64,000 nucleotides of DNA from Telopea speciosissima. Its lineage: Eukaryota > Streptophyta > Magnoliopsida > Proteales > Proteaceae. Location of the stretch: NCBI RefSeq assembly GCF_018873765.1, contig NC_057917.1, forward strand, positions 54,925,464-54,989,463, read 5' to 3'. The notes beneath the pieces were generated by a model. That model saw only the letters and a list, made by a program, of their open reading frames with translations. It did not search any database and was not told where the DNA came from. The stretch's first letter is position 1; each line of letters begins with the position of its first letter. This document shows positions 58,545-64,000 of this stretch, piece by piece. The position numbers were made by a program, and so were the translations under genes.

Positions 58545-58892
58545 GAAATTAATTATTCCTTTGTGTCACTGTTGGTCTATGGGCTGGACTCATTATTGGG
58601 TTAGTAACTGAGTATTACATCATGAATGCATCCAAGTTTGTAGTTGTATGCATTTCCATTTGTACTCTACTGTTTTTAAGTAGTTTCTGTTTGAGATGTA
58701 TGCCAGGACCCTTGGTCCCAGGGGATCTGATGCACACAAAGGCAGCTGTTATCGATAACACTATTGGTGACCCACTCAAGGCCACATCTTGCCCATCATT
58801 AAACACCTTCATCAGGCTCATTGCTGGCTGTGGAATCACTTGTGTTTGCTCCATAGCATGGTGACCTCATTTTCAACATCTTTTAAGCGATG
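58545..58892 (+). pseudogene. Vacuolar H+-pyrophosphatase (AVP1-type) pseudogene fragment
   Basis: After a splice-acceptor-like 'tttgtttgcag', the sequence CVTVGLWAGLIIGLVTEYYI (58562-58621) matches a transmembrane part in the middle of plant type I H+-PPase. About 70 bases later the C-terminal end begins: HTKAAVIDNTIGDPLKATSC, then LNTFIRLIA, a frameshift, AVESLVFAP-like sequence, and HGDLIFNIF with the stop near 58890. Roughly 300 intervening residues are missing. The live enzyme uses pyrophosphate to pump protons into the vacuole. Catalytic loops are absent. Identification rests on remembered family sequence. Confidence 0.82.
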
Positions 58893-60119
58893 ACGTGAGT
58901 AAGAACAGTCAGAATTTTAAAAAACCAGTGCTTAATCAAGTGTTGCTTTCTACCAAGATTCCACTCTTCAGTTTCCGGAAACAGTATAACTCTCTTCAGA
59001 AATTTATTCTAACGATCCTTGGCTATTTGATTATAGAAGAATCAGCAATTCAGCATGCTGAGATGATAACAAATATGAAGCTTTTAGAATCCATTTGAGC
59101 AGTTTAAACTTAGTTAACATGGCCTACTGAACTGCCTATTGATATTTGATCTGGGGGTAAATCAGTGCAATTCGACTCAAGGAGGTAGATCAATCCATGG
59201 TTCTGTTATAGTTCTAGCCCACATATTTTATGTCCAACTTGCTTCTAATTAATGTATGTTTTGTCTTTGGTGTTTTCTAAAGGAAATCTGATGGTAAAAA
59301 CAGAGAACAGTCGCATGAAGTTTCAGAGAGCTTGTAAGTGCATAATTGTGAGTCACTTTAAAGTCCTGTCTCCAACAGGTATTGTTCATTTCATTCCCTT
59401 GGCTTGTTGTATCCCTAGATTTTAGACCTCAAGTACAGTCTTTGACCAAAATCATCACAGAACCGCTTTAAGTTTAATATAAGAGCATTGAATTGAGGAC
59501 TGGATACAAGATAAGTCCTACCCAAAAAAGATCCTGAAATTCTTAATAATATTTTTGGGTTTGATGATACCTCCTCCTATAAACCTTATTGATATCACCT
59601 GAATCTTGTTTGATGGGTTTTCTTTCAATGAATGCATTTTAGCGGCACTTTCGGCAGCGGTAGTTTTTAACGGCCACTATACAGGGTGCAAAAATATTCT
59701 GCAGCGATGGAAGAGATCAAGGACGAGAATAAGAAGGATTTCATCTCCTTTTTGATCATTTTGATAGAGGGGGGGGGGTGCAGAAATATGTCCTCATTTT
59801 AAAACATTATGGTTTTGGGGGTCATCAACTTGAAACCGGTTTAGCCCAACCACAATTGGACCAAACCGACTGACTGACACCTCTAAATGTAACGTCCTCC
59901 CGTATGTCATGCACTCATGCAATATATATGTCTGTGTTTGTTCTATGTCTGGGAGCGTGACTTTTACGCTTTCGTGAGACCCAATCAGTGCCCCTTTTGG
60001 TTCAATATATGGGAGTAGGGAGGTCATTTTACAGTGAGGAGAGAGAGAGAGAGAGAGAGACCAGGGTGCAGGTGTGAGAGCCACACTCCCGAATAGGAAA
60101 TTTTCTTCTATATATACAA
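58893..60119. other. No recognised gene; GA microsatellite
   Basis: AT-rich spacer. A (GA)n run is at about 60036-60060. The minus-strand frame at 59794-60189 spans it and is not convincing. Confidence 0.45.
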
Positions 60120-60300
60120 AATGGGAAAATGTTCTCTGGGCCACTTGGTAAGGTATGCTAGTGTTTGTGTCCATCTCTCTCCTCCTCACTTGAAATTACC
60201 ATGCTGCCCTACGTTGGTTGATACCATTTTTGTTGCAACCCATTGCTGGCTCCCCTATACTGTTTGCTCACTCAGAGAACCCTCTCTCATTTTAAATAAA
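60120..60300 (+). repeat. Dispersed repeat, copy 3
   Basis: Shares block order with 12315-12490 and with 11-175 on the minus strand: 'gggaaaatgttctctgggcc', 'gtgtccatctctctcc', 'cacttgaaat', 'tcccctatactgtttgctca'. Non-coding. Confidence 0.35.
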
Positions 60301-60662
60301 CAGGTGTTTTAACGTATGATTAACCATATGCAACTAAATCCCTAAGGGCTAAATAAAAGGTAAATCAGTAAATTCAACTAGGGGTGCTCTAGTTTAACCG
60401 AATAAAAACCAACTTTTGAAGTTGTCATTAATCGTTGATAGCCTGATAAGACCAATCAAAGGGGCAAAGATGTAAAATAATAGGAACAACCAGCGTGGAA
60501 CACTTGAAGCATTATTACCTTTACTCTCCACTGGCAGTCATCGCAATTCCCTTGCAACCAATCGAAACTCAGCCCAGCCTAGCCCAACCTTGCTTTAAAT
60601 TGAAAAAGAGAAAATCTTGTAAACCTCAAATTGAAATTTTTGTAGGTCTAAGATATTGAAAT

Positions 60663-61274
60663 TAGGGATGTAAATGGATATTCGTAAATTTGTATTCGAT
60701 TCGCGTTCGTATCCGTTTAGGAGAATCTGAATCAGTCCGAATCTATTCTAATATGAATATGATAATCCCCCTATCCGACCGATTATTATCCGATTTGTTT
60801 AGCAGTCCGACGATAATAAAATATCTAAAATATAACTCTATGTTTGTCTATCCTTTTAAGTTACCTTATTGGATTTTGTTATTTTATTTTTATAAATTTA
60901 TAAGTTAAGATAATGTGATTCTTTTTCTAGATTTGCTATTGGTTTATATGTATTGTTTTATGCAATGTGATACATGGAATTACATATCTATTAAAAAATC
61001 AAAAGTGAAAAACGTAAGAGAATAAAAGACTAAGAAGAGTACAAGAAAGGGTAATTACTGAACTCTCAAGTCTCAACCCTAACCCTCATCATAAAAAGGG
61101 TAAATATGTCAACAGATAGTCGAAAAATCGTATTTGATCCGTATTCATATATATTGAGGAGAATCTGTATTCAAAAAATCAGTATCTGAAAATTATCCGA
61201 ATCCGTCCGAATATAATCGGATACAAATATGATAATGCCACTATCCGACTGAATTCGATCCGTTTACTTCCCTA
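60663..61274. mobile_element. hAT-type non-autonomous element
   Basis: The left end TAGGGATGTAAATGGAT and right end ATCCGTTTACTTCCCTA are inverted repeats. An exact 8-bp duplication ATTGAAAT flanks them (60655-60662 and 61275-61282), as expected for hAT transposition. The 612-bp interior has repeated 'atccgaatccgtccgaat'-type words near both ends and no transposase. Confidence 0.82.
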
Positions 61275-61282
61275 ATTGAAAT

Positions 61283-62690
61283 CAATTGAACGTAGCTTCA
61301 AGAATCCTCTCCCAAAATCATTTTTGTGTAGCTCCAAAAATTCCAAAATTTCTCGTCTCTGCTTATCTCCAAGAATCCAAATTTCTCATCTCTGCATACC
61401 TCTAAGAATTCATTCTCAAAATCACAATGGCATTTGTTACCGAATCCAACAATGATCGTTAGAAAAACATATATACATGCTTGCACTGTGAGGAGGAGAA
61501 TGGTCTTGATTTCCTCTACATGCACCTCGCAATATCTGATGATCGGGTTTTCTTGGTACGTCAGTTAGACTTTAAAAAACTCATGCTATATTTATGTCTC
61601 AAAAAAAATTAATTCTTCTGTTATATTTATGTCTCCGAAAGATTTGAAAAACTCATTCTTTTGTTATATCTATGTCTCAGAAAAAAGAGAAAATTTGGAA
61701 GATATGAGTATGATTTTGGTTTTCTTAGTAAGTAAGAATTTAAAGAAATTTTGGAAGATACTGTAATATTTTCTTTATGAAGCTAGCGTACAGTCATTGT
61801 ATGGATATGGATTAGTGGATGAGTGTTGACTAATGGACTTGATTGGATGGAGCTCAATATAGGAGGCGGTCCACTTAATGGTTAATGTTTTTCCATTTAA
61901 CCCGCTCTAATATGTATAAAGTTTATACCCTATGTGTAGGCCTTTTTAAAGACTGAGCCCATTATAGAATAGACATCAGTTGTTTAGTCTGACAAGGTTG
62001 GGAGCCTTGTCACTGCTCCCATTCTGTACAATGTTAACAATGTCTATTAGTTGCTAACACTAGCAATTGTGTGGACAAGGGGACAAACAAGATCAACAAA
62101 GGGAGAAACAACGCTATGGAGAATTCTTCGTCAAATGATTTAGATTAAGGTATATCTCAAATCAAATTTTATATTATTATTCAGTGATTCGACATATTGA
62201 ACTTCTAGATTATTTCTATCAATTGATATTAGACTCGATATGTTTCATTGAATATCTGTGTTCTTGAATTTAGTTTTTCGATTCATCGTTTTAGAATCTC
62301 TAATTTTTAAAGGCCATGGTTTAGGGTCTTTTTTGATCATTTTTCATTTTCATTTTCTGATACATAAACATTTTTTAAAAGTGTTTGATATAATTTATGC
62401 ACCCTATTTTTTTTAACAAAACATCAAAATAATAGAAAAAGTGAAAAACTATAATACAGTTGGGAACCCAAGTAGGATCGGAAAATTCTTCCGCGCCGGT
62501 GACCCCTCGAATCTCAAGTTAGCCCGTTGAGAGATTGGAGGATCGGAACGTCTTCTCCCACCGGTGACGGGAAAGTGCCTTTTCCTCTATACATAACTAA
62601 TTAAACGTCATAAAGGTAACAAAATCTCCAGCTGAAACTGTACACGCATTGGGTGCTGTGGGGTGTGGGAGCTCTTTCTCCAATCTCAGG
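61283..62690. other. Spacer upstream of CysRS
   Basis: No gene recognised. 62474-62570 holds an imperfect direct repeat (aggatcggaa...ccggtgac twice). The proximal part probably includes the CysRS promoter. Confidence 0.45.
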
Positions 62691-62698
62691 TAGCATTG

Positions 62699-62706
62699 TA
62701 TAAAAA
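62699..62706 (+). promoter_or_regulatory. TATA-like box upstream of CysRS
   Basis: TATAAAAA about 96 bases before the ATG, a plausible core promoter position. A second weak candidate (cttataaac) is at about 62718. Confidence 0.45.
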
Positions 62707-62801
62707 CTCGAAAAGGTCTTATAAACCAACACACGCGGCAAGAGGTGAAGCGGGTTCGTCTCTCCGGAGTTAGGGTTCAAGTTGCAGAAACCCTAAGTTT
62801 A

Positions 62802-62968
62802 ATGGCGAACCAGGAATTTCAGGTCTACAACGCTATGACTAAACAGAAGGAAATCTTCAAGCCCAAAGAGCCTGGTAAGGTGGGCATGTACGTTGGTGGC
62901 ATCACTGCCTATGATTACAGCCACATTGGCCACGCTCGTGCTTATGTCGCCTTCGATGTACTCTATAG
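62802..62968 (+). CDS. Cysteinyl-tRNA synthetase, exon 1 (partial, cytosolic type)
   Basis: ATG at 62802 opens [20 protein letters not shown] and continues through [21 protein letters not shown] to DVLYR. The exon ends AG|GTGAAC at 62968, splitting the Arg codon. It matches the start of class I CysRS, which attaches cysteine to tRNA-Cys: the 'KQKE.F.P' opening, MYV.G.T.YD and the ATP-binding HIGH motif ([10 protein letters not shown]). No transit peptide is present, so the cytosolic form is inferred. Odd point: the family has MYVCG, whose Cys is a zinc ligand (Cys28 in E. coli); here the codon is GGT, Gly. Upstream in-frame codons start with GTG only, so 62802 is the best start. The remaining exons lie beyond the window. 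Confidence 0.88.
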
Positions 62969-64000
62969 GTGAACTCATCTGTCTAATCATTCTGCTATTC
63001 TTCGTCCTTTAAGCTTTCCCATGATGTATCTTGATTTGGTATGTTTCTGTTGGTGTACCGAGGAAAGCATTTTAATAGAAAAAGAAATTTTTTTGAAGAG
63101 CTTTTACATATGGAATTTAACAAGTTCCCTTATAATGAAGTTAACTGAGGACTTAAAATGATTTTGGACAGATTTTCCTTTACAGAGATTGTAGGCTTTA
63201 TGGGTCTCTTTGGATCATTCAATATGGCAATGTTTAAAGGATATCCGAGTTGTTTTGCTTCTAACCACTCAACATAGATTGGTGGTCCTGGATATGTGTC
63301 TCATTTTGCAAATTTATAAGATAGAGTAGCCTATTTGTCCTAAGATAAAGTAGCAGAGTTTAAAAGGAGATCCATTGATTTCATGTACAGATAAAGTGGT
63401 GATGCAGAATTATCATCAAATTGAGCTTCTTTTATTAGGAATAGGCCTAGGGTTGGGTTATATACATGTTGGGCTTTTGTTCCCAAGGGTTTTCTATGTA
63501 TTAGGCCACTTTAATGAGCCTAAACTAGGGGTATATAGGTTGCATACGGGATTAGCCCAATACTTAGTTTTTTTTTTTAATTGAACCGGTTCAAATTGGT
63601 TGCATCCAATTGGTTCAATTTAAATGATCATGTGACTTGGTTAAGTGGTCATGTGATGTAAGTTGGGCTGGATTAGGACTCTATAAGTCCAACCATGTTT
63701 TGAGTCTATTTCCTTTAGTATTTCAGTTTCCTAGTCAGTTTAAGTTACCTAATAGGTTAGAGATATGATTAGGCCTTTCCTTTTTAATGTCTAAGTCTAT
63801 TTTTGAGTCTTCTATATAAGTTTGTACGGGAGGCTAGCATTGAATCCGAATTTTGATTAATAAAAACTCAGCTTTACGCTTGTTGCTTTTGTTGCTGTTA
63901 TTGCTCCTTTGTGTGAGTGTTGCCTTGTGGATCTCAAGGTGCTAGGGTGAGTGGACTCTCACGACTCCTTGCGTCTGTTCAGTATTGGGAGGTTCTTCTT
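62969..64000 (+). other. CysRS intron 1 with a possible LTR-like insertion
   Basis: The GTGAAC donor opens the intron and no acceptor was identified before the window ends. From about 63400 the composition changes: TATA-like 'tctatataagtttgtacggg' near 63811, then 'gattaataaaaactcag' near 63856, resembling promoter and poly(A) signals of an LTR or TRIM element that runs off the edge. No second copy is visible, so this is only a suggestion. Confidence 0.45.

Noticed and set aside
61070-61090. Telomere-like 'aaccctaaccct'
   Set aside because: Only two units, inside a hAT element; no array.
1-64000. CRISPR array, bacterial operons, riboswitches or viral integrants
   Set aside because: Scanned by eye for regularly spaced short repeats and phage or viral genes; none seen, and all repeats are explained by plant transposons or microsatellites.

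Overview
The window is plant nuclear DNA, from a non-grass angiosperm (probably a dicot; the species cannot be named from this). It is AT-rich, contains an intronless very-long-chain fatty acid elongase gene of the plant KCS family, the first exon of a plant-type cytosolic cysteinyl-tRNA synthetase, and many plant transposable elements: Copia LTR retrotransposons, L1- and RTE-type LINEs, a tRNA-derived SINE, MULEs, hAT-like elements and foldback MITEs. Only two host genes look alive: KCS (18869-20464, +) and the 5' end of CysRS (62802-62968, +, continuing into an intron that runs off the right edge). Everything else that codes is transposon-derived or a gene fragment.

Layout. 1-2.4 kb: small hAT-like, SINE and foldback elements. 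2.4-8.5 kb: two large terminal-inverted-repeat elements that I read as Pack-MULEs. The first (2412-4673) carries a piece of a PYRP2-type HAD phosphatase gene. The second (5003-8519) carries the N-terminal exon of a TOM20 gene and was later split by an internally deleted Copia element (5234-7513) with an intact RT-RNase H frame. 8.5-18.5 kb: AT-rich spacer with LINE remnants, hAT-like and foldback elements. 18.8-20.5 kb: KCS gene. 20.5-24.7 kb: spacer with two tandem duplications (62 bp and 291 bp units). 24.7-30.3 kb: complete but stop-riddled Copia element. 30.9-32.3 kb: third MULE-like element with captured coding-looking sequence. 32.9-48.2 kb: a nest, in which one old minus-strand Copia (pieces at 33.2, 39.5-40.1 and 46-48 kb) is broken by an L1-type LINE (33320-39441) and by a foldback element that in turn holds a young Copia (40162-45697). 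48.2-49.0 kb: F-box/LRR pseudogene. 51.1-56.4 kb: RTE LINE fragment split by a Copia (51296-56350). 58.5-58.9 kb: vacuolar H+-pyrophosphatase pseudogene. 60.7-61.3 kb: hAT element with a perfect 8-bp target duplication. 62.7 kb to end: CysRS 5' end.

The two host genes do not form a pathway together: one elongates fatty acids on the ER, the other charges cytosolic tRNA-Cys. I see no exotic new system. The most unusual content is the set of three MULE-like elements with related ends (GGG-A/T-AAATTACAC type), each holding gene-derived or gene-like sequence, and the CysRS exon in which the expected zinc-ligand cysteine reads glycine. All family assignments were made by eye from motifs and remembered protein families; no database search was run.
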